Shown: positions 1 to 9,066, numbered from the stretch's first letter. The stretch: DNA of 64,000 bases from an uncultured Roseovarius sp. (GCA_951812895.1 OX638333.1:48366-112365), one strand, 5' to 3'. The notes: generated by a model from the sequence alone, not told the origin. A program made the numbers and translations.

Positions 1-292
1 GGTAAATCGCAATTGCCCAGACCTGATAACCGAGATTGGACGCTTCCATGCACGTCCCAGTGCGAACTGAAAATCGCTTGCGGCATTCCTTCTCACGGCA
101 ACGGTAGGGCATGGTCTTGTGTGCCGCCCCGGACAGCACGCTGGTCGATCCGCAATGTGGACAGTGAGGACCATCGGCCCAGCGTTCCTCGGTAAACCAC
201 TTCTCGGCGGCTTCGTCGGTGGGGAATATCTTGAACAGCTTTACGAGGCTGATACCTTCACGATAGTGCTTACCGGGTGCTTTCTGTGCCAT
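1..292 (-). CDS. IS1595-family transposase, N-terminal part (cut by window edge)
   Basis: The N-terminal 97 residues are identical to the complete transposase at 47842-48819. The zinc-ribbon with two Cys pairs (residues 44/47 and 65/70) is visible. The catalytic DDNK region would lie left of the window, so intactness cannot be judged. Confidence 0.85.
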   Translation of the reverse strand, partial: MAQKAPGKHYREGISLVKLFKIFPTDEAAEKWFTEERWADGPHCPHCGSTSVLSGAAHKTMPYRCREKECRKRFSVRTGTCMEASNLGYQVWAIAIY

Positions 293-378
293 GTGTATCT
301 CCCTTGATCTTGGGCACTATTGAATCACCTATGGTCTAGGGCGTCAAGCCCTTTTGGGCACTATCGTATATAATTCCC
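1..378 (-). mobile_element. IS1595-family transposon, partial (right end)
   Basis: Left-hand copy of the right end of the transposon seen complete at 46317-48905. It includes the first 97 codons of the transposase, its promoter region and the terminal inverted repeat that ends in CCC at 378. The rest lies to the left of the window. Confidence 0.85.
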
Positions 379-1073
379 TTCGATTGACTGATCAATTGCT
401 GTGTTTAATAGACTCTTCTTGCGTGTCATGTGGTTGATTCCTTTCGTCCACTAGGTTGCGCAAGTGGGCGGCTGCTCTCCAAAGTAGGCCGTCCACTTCT
501 TCCCGATATCGGGGAAGCACTTTGTCACCGACTTGCTCCTTGGTAAGTGCAGTGATCCATTTCAAATTATCCAATAGGTCCAACGTTACACCCGAAATCT
601 CGCGGCGAGATTCTTGCTTTTCCTTACTCCAAGGGTGATGGAGCACCTCACCTGTAGACGTGTCCGTGTAGGTCATTTGAGGATCGGGAGGTTCAAACCC
701 TTCCTTGGTATAGCCACCCGTTTCGTTGCGGACGTAACCCGGTTTTGCACTGCCGATGTTTGCGGTGTTCTGGGTGTAGGTCGTACCGTTGCGGGTGACC
801 TTTCGCTTCGGCTTATCTTCCAACGGTTGGAAGATATTATCTGTGTTTGGAACACAGATAGCTTTTCGCACATCACCCACAAATTTGTTTCCAACACGAC
901 ACTGGCGGGCGATTTCCCGGTCTGACCACTGCGCCCACTCCGGGTCATTCAATAGGCGGCTAACAGCCTGTCTCTTGTCCTCATTGGTTCGGCGCGCACC
1001 ATGTGCGGCATTGGCTCCGACAGAATAAAGTACAGCATTCCGCAACGAGCCTTGCCGAACATCTGCATTGATC
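379..1073. repeat. parB 3' segment, copy 1 of 3
   Basis: This 695-bp segment is identical to 13530-14224 and 48906-49600. It begins at the first base outside the IS terminal repeat and ends at a GATC inside the integrase/ParB junction. It contains the 3' part of the ParB-like gene plus the first codons of the gene that follows it. Confidence 0.9.
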
Positions 1074-1546
1074 ATCGCGCGCGTGATCTGGTCGATTGGT
1101 ACATCAAGCCATTCACCGTCCTTACCGGCATGATTTTGCAGGGTGGACAGGTAGTCGTAGACGGTGTTGGCCGTTTTCTCTTTGGTGCGTGGGTCAACAC
1201 GTTCGGTTGTGTGCCTGAGAAATGCCTGTCTAAGGCTGATCTCCTTGGCTTGGGTAACAACAGGGGCAGGCAAGGCGTGCGTCGCATCAGCGACCCGCTC
1301 AGACATCGTGTCTGCCGCCTGCGCGGCTGAGTGCAGGTTCATGGCAGGCCATTTTCCAAGTGTTTTGGATTTTGTTTTGCCATGCGCAAATTTGACCAGA
1401 CGCCAAGTTTTGGTTTTTGTGCCGACGTCTAAATACAGGTTTGGGAAGACGCCTTTGCGCTGGTCAGCATAACGGTTTGTGCCGGACTTCGAAAACGGCA
1501 GTTTGTCGATACTGCCTTCGGTGAACTTGATACGTTGGGTTGCCAT
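392..1546 (-). pseudogene. Chimeric gene: integrase N-terminus fused in frame to ParB-like C-terminus (copy 1)
   Basis: Residues 1 to about 158 are the arm-binding (DUF4102-type) and core-binding domains of a P4-like tyrosine recombinase. From about residue 159 the sequence is identical to the C-terminal part of the ParB-like protein at 13543-14436. The recombinase catalytic domain (R, HxxR, Y) is absent, so the product cannot cut DNA as an integrase. Start chosen at 1546 because GGAGG lies 5 nt upstream; an ATG at 1558 is the alternative. The open frame across the junction means a DNA-binding fusion protein could still be made. An identical copy is at 48919-50073. Confidence 0.85.
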
Positions 1547-1675
1547 GGAGGCCTCCATTTTTGCAATTATTTTGCAATTTTCGTATCAACCACCACCGGG
1601 TCTGCTCAACCGAAGTGTCTGTATTTATTAGGTAAAAGCAACATAAGCCACCGTCAGCAACCCAATTTTCCCGTA

Positions 1676-1720
1676 TTTGTAATCAGTAGGTCCGCGGTTC
1701 GAGTCCGTGTGGGGGCACCA
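1676..1720 (+). other. Attachment site: 3' fragment of tRNA-Thr(UGU)
   Basis: The segment begins in an anticodon loop (TTTGTAA, anticodon TGT), continues through the 3' anticodon stem, a T-arm with GGTTCGAGTCC and an acceptor 3' strand, and ends in CCA. No D-arm or 5' acceptor precedes it, so it is not a functional gene but the duplicated tRNA end left by site-specific integration. The identical sequence recurs at 50203-50247, and these two sites bound E1. Confidence 0.85.
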
Positions 1721-1967
1721 TTTCAACCGATTGATATTAAATGACAAAGTGAGCGCTCAGCCGTTCGCATTAGTGTGTATTTTCAAACGTTTTTCAAACA
1801 CACCGAAGAATCGAATAATGGTACCATGTTTAGCGATATTCCGCATCGTTCAAAGGAATGGCCACTAAATATGGTTGGTGAATTGGGTTGGTTTGCGCTA
1901 AAACGCAGATAGTTCACCACTAACAAACTTGGGAACGTAATAAGAAGACGAAACAGAGGCGGGTATA

Positions 1968-3557
1968 ATGAACTTCATCGCGTTAGAATCAGAACAGAAG
2001 CTACGCGGTGGATACTACACGCCTGCCGACCTCGCTAATTTCTTAACCCGATGGATAGCTCCGAGCGCCGGAACCCGCGTGCTTGAACCAAGCTGCGGAG
2101 ATGGCGCATTTTTCCCAACGCTTGATGGATCTGACGCAACAGTTACGGCATTCGAACTATCGCCAGAAGAAGCTGCAAAGGCTTCGGCGCGTGGTCTGCC
2201 GGATTGTACCGTTCACAATCGAGATTTCTTAAGTTGGGCGCTGGCAGCGGAACGCGGCCAGTTCGATGCGGTCATCGGCAACCCACCGTTTGTCAAGTAC
2301 CAGTATCTCCCGGCGGACTTCCAAGCCAACGCTGAACGTGTGTTTGCGCGTCTCGGCTGCAAATTCACGAAACACACTAATGCATGGGTTCCTTTCATTC
2401 TCGCGTCGATGGACCTGCTGCGCCCCGGTGGGCGGCTAGCGATGGTGGTTCCGTCCGAGATCGTGCACGTTATGCACGCGCAATCCTTGCGAACCTATCT
2501 CGGACAGCAATGTCGCCGCATAGTGATCGTAGACCCTCAAGAAATCTGGTTCGAAGGCACCTTGCAGGGCGCGGTCCTGCTGATGGCCGAGAAGAAGGCT
2601 GCGCCTGATGTCCACGGCGAAGGGCTAGGCATTCACCGCGTAGCCGGTCGCGACTTCCTACGCGAAGACCCAGAAGCAGTTTTCAACACACCCCGAGCGA
2701 TCAACGGAAAGACTGTTCAAGGCAAGTGGACACGCGCACTGGTGCCCACCGCGACTCTATCCACCCTCGAAGCCTTAGAAGAAGATTCCAGATTCTGCCG
2801 CTTCGACGATGCCGCTAAAGTGGACGTGGGCATAGTCACGGGTGCCAACAAGTTTTTCCTCGTCACAGACGACGTTGTGCGACAGAACGGACTGGAAAAG
2901 TGGGCGCATCCAATGTTTGGGCGCAGCGACCATTGCCCCGGAGTGATCTATGATAACGCGCAGCACGCCCGCAATGCGGCTACAGGCAAGCCTACGAACT
3001 TCCTGTGGCTCGACAGTTCGGTTATGGATAGTGCCAAAGGTCGCGCTTACATCGCTTCGGGCGAACACGAAAAGCTCCACGAGCGATATAAATGCCGTAT
3101 CCGAAAGCCGTGGTACACGGTGCCTTCGGTGCACGCTACCGAGGTTGGAATGCTCAAGCGCAGCCACAACACGCCCCGCCTAATTCATAATCGTGTCGGG
3201 GCCTACACAACCGATACCGCCTATCGCATTCGTGCCCTTCGCGGTACAGCGGATGCTTTGGTTTATGGCTTCTACAACAGCCTGACCGCCCTCAGCGCGG
3301 AACTGGAAGGGCGTCACTATGGCGGTGGTGTTTTAGAGCTGGTGCCCAGCGAAATTGAGAAGCTGCTGTTACCTGCACCCGAAGGCATCTCCCCAAATGT
3401 TGAGAAATTGGACCGTATGGTGCGCGAAGATTCTGTGGCGGACACGCTGGAAGTGCAATCAGAAGATGTGCTTGGTGCTCTGACTAAGGCTGAACAGATG
3501 GACCTGCTTGCCGCTTGGGCTACTCTACGCGACCGCCGCCACCGAATTCCTTCTTAG
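1968..3557 (+). CDS. N6-adenine DNA methyltransferase, XamI/Eco57I-like
   Basis: A 529-residue gamma-class adenine methyltransferase. GGYYTP (residues 14-19) is followed by SAM motif I around VLEPSCGDGAFF (38-49) and the catalytic NPPF at 105-108; the C-terminal half would carry the target-recognition domain. Length and layout match methylases of XamI-type restriction systems. It lies just inside the att site, converges on an endonuclease remnant and shares its stop (TTAG overlap) with it. It is therefore an orphan methylase left from a restriction-modification pair, probably cargo rather than a phage core gene. Recognition sequence cannot be read from the sequence. Confidence 0.85.
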   Translation: MNFIALESEQKLRGGYYTPADLANFLTRWIAPSAGTRVLEPSCGDGAFFPTLDGSDATVTAFELSPEEAAKASARGLPDCTVHNRDFLSWALAAERGQFDAVIGNPPFVKYQYLPADFQANAERVFARLGCKFTKHTNAWVPFILASMDLLRPGGRLAMVVPSEIVHVMHAQSLRTYLGQQCRRIVIVDPQEIWFEGTLQGAVLLMAEKKAAPDVHGEGLGIHRVAGRDFLREDPEAVFNTPRAINGKTVQGKWTRALVPTATLSTLEALEEDSRFCRFDDAAKVDVGIVTGANKFFLVTDDVVRQNGLEKWAHPMFGRSDHCPGVIYDNAQHARNAATGKPTNFLWLDSSVMDSAKGRAYIASGEHEKLHERYKCRIRKPWYTVPSVHATEVGMLKRSHNTPRLIHNRVGAYTTDTAYRIRALRGTADALVYGFYNSLTALSAELEGRHYGGGVLELVPSEIEKLLLPAPEGISPNVEKLDRMVREDSVADTLEVQSEDVLGALTKAEQMDLLAAWATLRDRRHRIPS

Positions 3558-3995
3558 TCGATTTCCAAAGTGAAGCGCGAAGGATCTTCGTTTTCGCGGA
3601 ACAGTTTCAGCACGCGATCCAGCAAATCCTCTTTAGCAACGAGCGGTTTGGCATCGCCCCAGTGTAAGCCGGTCATGCTGTTGCGCTGCCGGTAGGAAGC
3701 TGTGTCAGTCCGCGTATTGTGCGAGAGGTGCATAGTGTGGACTCCGTAATCCACGTCTTTCACGATTAGTCGAATCTGCGCCTCTGCCCGTTCAATGTGG
3801 GCCCGTGCGGGAGCAGCGTCAGGTTCCCAGTCCAACGCCGCAAACACTTCGTCTCGGAAATAGTGTCGTTGGTCGATACCTTCCATTGCGCCAACACCTA
3901 GAAGCATAGAGCCAGTGGGGCTGGTGTTCGCGCCAGTGGGAATGTTCAAGTGGCGACGGGTCAGACCATTGCTTAGTATCGCAGAAATCGCGACA
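3554..3995 (-). pseudogene. Restriction endonuclease 3' remnant (XamI-like)
   Basis: The frame reads for about 145 codons with a well-formed protein (RHLNIPTGANT, then KDVDYGVHTMHLSHNTRTDT) that I recognise as resembling the C-terminus of XamI-family endonucleases. No plausible start exists: upstream of about 3995 the sequence becomes the 3' end of an unrelated phage gene. The N-terminal half is missing, so the enzyme should be dead. Its convergent, stop-overlapping position against the methylase is the expected layout of the pair. The family call is from memory of the sequence style. Confidence 0.55.
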
Positions 3996-3998
3996 TAG

Positions 3999-4295
3999 TT
4001 ACATTTCCTCACCGGGCGCAAGCACTTCACCGACATTCTCAAAATCGTCGCCACTGGCAACCATGCATGTTATCCCATTGTCCAACGTCATAATAATTGT
4101 CCACGTGCCGGTTTCCGCAGAGGCAAACAACTCCATTAAAGCTCCATCTGAATCAAGACCGATTGATTGCTGTGTTTCACCGAATTTATTTTCGAACCAG
4201 TAGAGTGCCACTTCTCGTGGGGCGCAGTTCTGTGCCTGTGCCAAAGTCCCAAAGAAGATCAGAGCAAGTGTCAGTAGCGCGCGCATCACCGACAC
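3999..4295 (-). CDS. Small exported protein, end of lysis operon
   Basis: 98 residues with a clear signal peptide (RALLTLALIFFGTLAQAQ) and a short periplasmic domain with two cysteines (NCAPREVALYWF, GITCMVASGDD) that could form a disulfide. It overlaps the lipoprotein gene upstream and is the last gene of the leftward late operon before the restriction remnant. Function unknown. Confidence 0.7.
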   Translation of the reverse strand: MSVMRALLTLALIFFGTLAQAQNCAPREVALYWFENKFGETQQSIGLDSDGALMELFASAETGTWTIIMTLDNGITCMVASGDDFENVGEVLAPGEEM

Positions 4296-4489
4296 CCGGC
4301 GTCATGCCCGGCCACCACGTCGGCAACCGCCCCACCCGTCACGTCATTGATACCGGGATCGGCCAGCGCAGCATCAGCCAGATTGTCAATTGCCCGGCTG
4401 TACGTTGGACCGCAGAACGCCGCGTCACTTGTCGCGCTGCTGCAACCTGTCACGCCAACCAAGATTAGAACTGTCACCATGAATCGCAT
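4286..4489 (-). CDS. Small outer-membrane lipoprotein, putative o-spanin (Rz1-like)
   Basis: 67 residues with a lipoprotein signal ending in VGVTGC, so Cys16 would be lipidated. Its start lies inside the 3' end of the gene encoding a membrane-anchored coiled-coil protein, the overlapping layout of Rz/Rz1 spanin pairs that fuse inner and outer membranes at lysis. The assignment rests on architecture and position next to the endolysin, not on recognised homology. Confidence 0.6.
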   Translation of the reverse strand: MRFMVTVLILVGVTGCSSATSDAAFCGPTYSRAIDNLADAALADPGINDVTGGAVADVVAGHDAGCR

Positions 4490-4649
4490 CGTCGATCCTT
4501 TCGGTTGTTTCTAGTTTTTCGCGGGTCTGTTTTGTGCGTTCGGACTTCTTGCCGGAACTGCGGGCGCTGAACCACGTAGCCGCCAAGGCGATTGCCCCGG
4601 CGATGTACGGCCAGAACTCGGCAATCAGTGAGGAAATCAAGCCGGTCAT
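4425..4649 (-). CDS. Putative i-spanin (Rz-like)
   Basis: A 74-residue protein with one N-terminal transmembrane segment (about residues 9-28) followed by a charged helix rich in K, E and R that could form a coiled coil. Start at 4649 is fixed by the ATGA overlap with the amidase stop. Overlaps the downstream lipoprotein gene by 65 nt in another frame, as in two-component spanins. Confidence 0.6.
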   Translation of the reverse strand: MTGLISSLIAEFWPYIAGAIALAATWFSARSSGKKSERTKQTREKLETTERIDDAIHGDSSNLGWRDRLQQRDK

Positions 4650-5353
4650 CAACGTCTCCCCCGCTTCCAGTCCTTCCAACGGGACAGCATGACCAGACTG
4701 ACGCCTATCAGTGTAAGGGCCACGAAGGCCCACTGGATTGCCTCTGCATGCTGTATGAGGGGTTGAAGCTTGCTAGCGGCCCCTTGGGCATCAGCTCCCA
4801 GCTTTGCCAGCTCTCCAGCGGCGACAGAGCCCGTGGTGCCGATAGCGGCACCTGTGCCCCCTGTCATTGTCTTGGATTGGGACAAGCCGCGAGGAGCCTT
4901 GCGATTGAGCCACGGTCCGACCTTGAAGCCAGGGCAGGCTTTGGCGGCGACCTCGTTGTGACCAATCACTTTTTTGATGGAAGGGAATTTTCGACGCAAT
5001 TCAGCAATTCGTTTGCGAAGCGCGACCGCTTGTTCATGTGTGAAATGATCCTCGAACTGGTCATTTTCCGAGGAAGCCGCCCCGCCAATCAGACAGAGGT
5101 GAATCGTCCGTTTGTTGTGGCCTCTTGCTCCCGCTGTGACATGTTCCCAAGGGTCCCCGTCGTTATCCAGATCGCGCCCGATAGCCTCATCGCCATTGCG
5201 GCCAATGATCCAAGCGTAGCCGTTCCCCAGCCAGCCACGATCCTCGACGTGCCAGCGTGTGATTTCGTCGCGCTGTTCCTCAACCGATGCATCAGCCATC
5301 CAGCCCGTATGTGTGGCCGAACAATGCACCATGATCGTGTCAACGTGTCTCAT
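4649..5353 (-). CDS. Endolysin: N-acetylmuramoyl-L-alanine amidase with C-terminal membrane segment
   Basis: Residues 1 to about 145 are an Amidase_2/T7-lysozyme-like domain that cuts the amide bond between MurNAc and L-Ala. Zinc-ligand motifs are visible: MVHCSATH near the start, RGHNKRTIH in the middle and VIGHNEVAAKACPGF at the end of the domain. A Gly/Ala linker and a transmembrane segment (VALTLIGVSLVML) follow, which would tether the enzyme to the inner membrane. It sits between membrane proteins and the spanin genes, making this the lysis cassette. Confidence 0.88.
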   Translation of the reverse strand: MRHVDTIMVHCSATHTGWMADASVEEQRDEITRWHVEDRGWLGNGYAWIIGRNGDEAIGRDLDNDGDPWEHVTAGARGHNKRTIHLCLIGGAASSENDQFEDHFTHEQAVALRKRIAELRRKFPSIKKVIGHNEVAAKACPGFKVGPWLNRKAPRGLSQSKTMTGGTGAAIGTTGSVAAGELAKLGADAQGAASKLQPLIQHAEAIQWAFVALTLIGVSLVMLSRWKDWKRGRR

Positions 5354-5871
5354 ATTCCGTCCTCCAGGATAAACGCTTCGGACAGGAAGCTCCCCGCGAT
5401 CACGCGGTCCCCATCGAAGAAGCGATAGTCAGTTTTCAGGTTGTGAGCGCCAACCGGCAGGTTGGGTTGCTCTTGATGCCCGATCCACCACCAAAGAGGG
5501 TGATAAGTGCAGTATTTGGTTTCTGTGGAATATGGGATTTCCGTTGACCATTCCCGGTCGTCGTAATGGTTACGATCTTCGGTCAGGTTACGCATGGACG
5601 TTCGATACTGGCCCGGGCTATTCGTCAGAAGCACAACATCCGCCGCCACAAACAGATCATCGCCCGGAGCGATGCTGTCGGCCTCGACCCCGCTTTGAAT
5701 GCAGGTATCGGAATCGCCCCCAATCTCACTGAGTGCAACCACTCGAATAGAGCGCACTTCGATGTACGAACTGATATCCGGTTTGGTTTGGATGCTAAAA
5801 ATGATGTACCCAAGACCGATCAAAAGGACGCCCGGCATTATCTTCAGGCGAATTCGTTGCACTCTATCCAT
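5350..5871 (-). CDS. Membrane-anchored protein of the lysis cassette
   Basis: 173 residues: a basic N-terminus, one transmembrane segment (PGVLLIGLGYIIF) and a periplasmic domain of about 145 residues. No family recognised. ATGA overlap with the endolysin and a 1-nt overlap with the holin candidate make it part of the lysis operon. Confidence 0.7.
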   Translation of the reverse strand: MDRVQRIRLKIMPGVLLIGLGYIIFSIQTKPDISSYIEVRSIRVVALSEIGGDSDTCIQSGVEADSIAPGDDLFVAADVVLLTNSPGQYRTSMRNLTEDRNHYDDREWSTEIPYSTETKYCTYHPLWWWIGHQEQPNLPVGAHNLKTDYRFFDGDRVIAGSFLSEAFILEDGI

Positions 5872-6254
5872 TACGAACGTCCTCGAATGATTAACAGGAA
5901 ACTTCGCAGTCGGACCGGGTCGGTGATGATTTTGCCGATCAACTCACCGAAAGCTGCCCAAAACCCGGCAACGGGTATCAGGTAGATTTCTCTGGGCCAC
6001 CCCGCCATATCCAGAGTGGCTTCGGTCAAGAGCCAGGACCAAACCAACCCAACCGCGATCCCACGAAGCGTCAGTCTTGCGCCCTCGCGGCCCTCAACTG
6101 GTCGACGTATGAAAACAGCACCGGCTGCGGCGGCTACCCAGAACACACCCGGATATCCGGTCCAATGTTCCACCATCAGGCCAAACGACCCGAAGCCGCT
6201 GACTTTTGCCGCAAAGGTCGCAGCATCGATTGCCGCTTGTGATTTGATTGTCAT
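5871..6254 (-). CDS. Putative holin
   Basis: 127 residues with about three hydrophobic segments (around YPGVFWVAAAAGAVF, GIAVGLVWSWLL and YLIPVAGFWAAFGEL) and a basic C-terminus, the usual look of class I holins that form membrane pores and release endolysin. Its place immediately upstream of the endolysin cassette supports this. Confidence 0.6.
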   Translation of the reverse strand: MTIKSQAAIDAATFAAKVSGFGSFGLMVEHWTGYPGVFWVAAAAGAVFIRRPVEGREGARLTLRGIAVGLVWSWLLTEATLDMAGWPREIYLIPVAGFWAAFGELIGKIITDPVRLRSFLLIIRGRS

Positions 6255-6298
6255 GTCTACTCACTCAGTTGATCGTTTCAGATCACCGGGGATTTTTG

Positions 6299-6475
6299 TT
6301 ATTCGCCGCCCGGTACGGGTTTCTCAGCGCATTGGAGTGCATCAGAAAGCGCCGAAAGCTCTCTCTTGAGTGCGGCAATTTCAGCCTGCGCGTTAACCAA
6401 TTGGTCCAGCGCAGAATTCCGCTGATCCTGGAGTGCGGCGTAGTAATCTTCCGGTGACGCTCTAACTGTGGTCAT
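6299..6475 (-). CDS. Small coiled-coil protein between tail fibre and lysis genes
   Basis: A 58-residue protein starting MTTVRASPEDYYAALQDQ and ending PVPGGE. The middle (NAQAEIAALKRELSALSDAL) has heptad-like spacing and should form a coiled coil. It fills the gap between the tail fibre gene and the holin and points the same way as its neighbours. Function unknown; a tail-fibre accessory role is possible. Confidence 0.55.
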   Translation of the reverse strand: MTTVRASPEDYYAALQDQRNSALDQLVNAQAEIAALKRELSALSDALQCAEKPVPGGE

Positions 6476-6489
6476 TGCGGCGGTGCCTC

Positions 6490-8988
6490 CTATGGTTCGA
6501 TTGCAACTTGCTGTGCAGCACCCGACGGGAACACCGCCATCAGCCGCTGTTTTCCGCCGCTCACATCACTGTAAAGTCGCACCGCTCCCGATGCTGGCGC
6601 AGAGGGTGTCGAGGGCACAGTCAGCATTTCCACGTGCCGTGTATCGATGGCCACCTGGTAGTCCGCTGTAGTGGTTGAGCTGCGCCCGAGCGCAACACCC
6701 CGTGCGTGGGCTGCGACAGAACTGTGTCCGAGCGCTACACTCTCGGTGCCGGTGCATTGCGCGAATGTTCCGAGGGCCACGGTGAGCGGATGCTGAACGG
6801 TAACCGAGTGCCCGATAGCAACGAAGTTGTCAGTGCCGCCGGTGATCGTCTGAACCGCGCCGATGGAAACGAAGTTTTCCGATCCTGACATGTCCCGCGA
6901 AGGCCCGATTAGAACACCGTTCTGACCCGCTATTGATTGCGTGCCGATAACAGTCGACGTTGACCCCTGCGCTTCGGCAAACGCACCCACGGCGACACCT
7001 ATCGGTCCCGACGCCACCGCGTTTGAGCCGATGGCTGTCCCATTGGTGCCGGATACGTTCGCGGACATGCCAACCGCACATCCACCGGCAACGGACACGA
7101 CCGCGCCATCACCACACGCCATCCCGCGGGATTGGTAGGCTGTATAGCTCAATCGCCCACCGCCAATGACACCTCTGTCCAGACGATCAATCCCGCCGCC
7201 GTTTGATATCCTGCCTTCGACCTTTTTGATCCCGACCGCACTCGCTGAACTGGTGACGGCTATGATCGTTTTCCATGGCGTCACAACGATGTTGCTAAAG
7301 TAATTCACTTCCCCGGAACCCGGGACGGTGGCGGCCGCGCCCTCCCAGACTATCCCGGCTTCAGAACCATTAGAGGCGAAGATGGTTAGCGGATTGTAGG
7401 CAGCGCCGTCTACATAGTTTGAGTAAAATCCGAAGTAGATAATGCCCGTTTCGGGATCGAGATGTGCGCATTCGCCAAAGCCGTTCACGCCGCCGCGTCC
7501 GGTTGGCCATTCCATCAATGGTTCTACCATCATGTCGGATGTAGTCGCGCCACGCTGGACAACCCACAATCCGGTGAAAAACCCGTCCGAGGCGCAAACA
7601 ATCCCGTGTTCGGTCGGGAAAATATTGGTTGGCTCACCACCACCGCTCGCGCCGGCACCCAGTGTTCCATCGTCAATGCGTGTCCAGGAAATACTGCCGC
7701 TGGTCGCGGGGGACCAATAGATACCCCGGCTTGATGTGTGCCCCTCAACAAGGAAGAAAGCATCTTGATCTATGTCGTAACAGGCGCCGTGCAGGTGCGT
7801 GTCTGTGTAATCACCCGGGTGTTCGGTGGCCGCGTCATAAACAGCGGTCCAGTTATCCCCGCTGTCAAACGTGGCCCAGGCGTTGGTTGAATCTTCCCAA
7901 CCCGAGCCAGCCGAGCCGGTCGCACACTCTGACACGATCATTTTGACGCCGTTCGATCCAGCCGTGCTGAATGGGCGGAAAATAGCATTTCCGCCATTGT
8001 TCGACTGCTTCAGAGTCCAGCTTACCGAACCGCCCCAATCGGTTGACTTGTAAATACCGGAAGATGTGACAAACACCATCTCTCCGTCGCTCATCAGCTC
8101 CATCGCAACGGGCGTGGAAGGGATTGCACCCACAAGCGTCCACACCCCTCCCTCAACTATCTGGCTGTAAAGATTTGTTCCGTGAAATCCGTACAGAACA
8201 TTGCCGATAGTTCGAAACGGTGTTGGATCACTGGCGCTCGACGTGAAGCTGGCATAGGTCGCGGCACGCAAAATACCAATCTGCCCACCTCTCGCCTGGT
8301 CCAGATTAGACGGTTGTTTAACCAATCTTACACCACCAACGGTGGCATCGGTGTATTCAACTGCGTCCGATGCTGCGACTTTGTACCGTAAGCTTCCTGC
8401 GGTGATATAATCACCTGCCTGAACGGTAAACTGCGCGCCATCTCCAGAATATCCGATAATCACATCGTTGTCGGCAATGAGATCCGCAACCTCTGCAAAG
8501 TATGCTCTATCGACCACCGACAGCGCGTTGGTTCCTGCGCGATCCGCGTCCGCCTCTGCATCAGCCGCGGCCTGTTCTGCCGCGGCCTGAGCCGCGATGG
8601 CTGCGTTGTATTCGGCTTCGGTAAGGACACTGTAAAACGCCGGATCAACAATCGCGCCGCCCGCTCCCAATAAGTCAGATAGATTTACCGGGCCACTTCC
8701 GTCCAGAACTTGGAATCTCCCCAACGTGTACGTACGGACATCTTCCCCCAAAAGAATGCCATGAATTACGGCGGTGTAGTGGGTTCCATTCACGCCATTA
8801 TCGTTCGCCCACAACTCAACGGTGCCCTGCCCCAATGTGTCCAGTTCTCGGATAATTGGTTCGGGTGCTATTGACGCCGTGCCGTCGAAATCGGGGCCGG
8901 AGAGAAGAATGTGTATGCTTACACTCGTAAATACGGTTCCGTCCGGTAGTGGCACATCTATGTTTACTGTTTCTGTATTAAGAGTCAT
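6490..8988 (-). CDS. Tail fibre / receptor-binding protein with beta-propeller and YadA-like head repeats
   Basis: 832 residues. The N-terminal ~110 residues form a beta-rich domain, followed by an Ala-rich helix (QAAAEQAAADAEADADRA). The middle third has Asp-box-like motifs (STDWGGSVSW, FDSGDNWTAVYD) typical of sialidase/BNR beta-propellers. The C-terminal ~250 residues carry repeated GxxAxAxGxxSxAxG-type motifs like the left-handed coil of trimeric YadA heads (GTESVALGHSSVAAHARGVA). This is probably the host-recognition fibre, and it ends the tail module. Confidence 0.75.
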   Translation of the reverse strand: MTLNTETVNIDVPLPDGTVFTSVSIHILLSGPDFDGTASIAPEPIIRELDTLGQGTVELWANDNGVNGTHYTAVIHGILLGEDVRTYTLGRFQVLDGSGPVNLSDLLGAGGAIVDPAFYSVLTEAEYNAAIAAQAAAEQAAADAEADADRAGTNALSVVDRAYFAEVADLIADNDVIIGYSGDGAQFTVQAGDYITAGSLRYKVAASDAVEYTDATVGGVRLVKQPSNLDQARGGQIGILRAATYASFTSSASDPTPFRTIGNVLYGFHGTNLYSQIVEGGVWTLVGAIPSTPVAMELMSDGEMVFVTSSGIYKSTDWGGSVSWTLKQSNNGGNAIFRPFSTAGSNGVKMIVSECATGSAGSGWEDSTNAWATFDSGDNWTAVYDAATEHPGDYTDTHLHGACYDIDQDAFFLVEGHTSSRGIYWSPATSGSISWTRIDDGTLGAGASGGGEPTNIFPTEHGIVCASDGFFTGLWVVQRGATTSDMMVEPLMEWPTGRGGVNGFGECAHLDPETGIIYFGFYSNYVDGAAYNPLTIFASNGSEAGIVWEGAAATVPGSGEVNYFSNIVVTPWKTIIAVTSSASAVGIKKVEGRISNGGGIDRLDRGVIGGGRLSYTAYQSRGMACGDGAVVSVAGGCAVGMSANVSGTNGTAIGSNAVASGPIGVAVGAFAEAQGSTSTVIGTQSIAGQNGVLIGPSRDMSGSENFVSIGAVQTITGGTDNFVAIGHSVTVQHPLTVALGTFAQCTGTESVALGHSSVAAHARGVALGRSSTTTADYQVAIDTRHVEMLTVPSTPSAPASGAVRLYSDVSGGKQRLMAVFPSGAAQQVAIEP

Positions 8989-9066
8989 TTGAACACGCCA
9001 AGTTGCCCCGAAAATCGAGGTGAGGAAATTCTGTTTGAAGGTGCTGGTTCGGAGTTTCGCGGTCGA

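Larger units (their letters stand above)
1..1720. repeat. Long direct repeat, left copy (right end of an upstream element)
   Basis: This stretch matches 48528-50247 at a constant offset of 48,527, and the encoded proteins in several frames are identical. It ends abruptly after the CCA of the tRNA fragment at 1720, where the two copies diverge. Its left limit lies outside the window, so the true repeat may be much longer. It holds part of an IS1595-family transposon, an integrase/ParB chimera and a tRNA 3' fragment. The simplest reading is the right end of a second copy of the E1 prophage. Confidence 0.9.

Noticed and set aside
1676-1720. A complete tRNA-Thr gene
   Set aside because: Only the part from the anticodon loop to CCA is present; no D-arm or 5' acceptor precedes it, at either copy.
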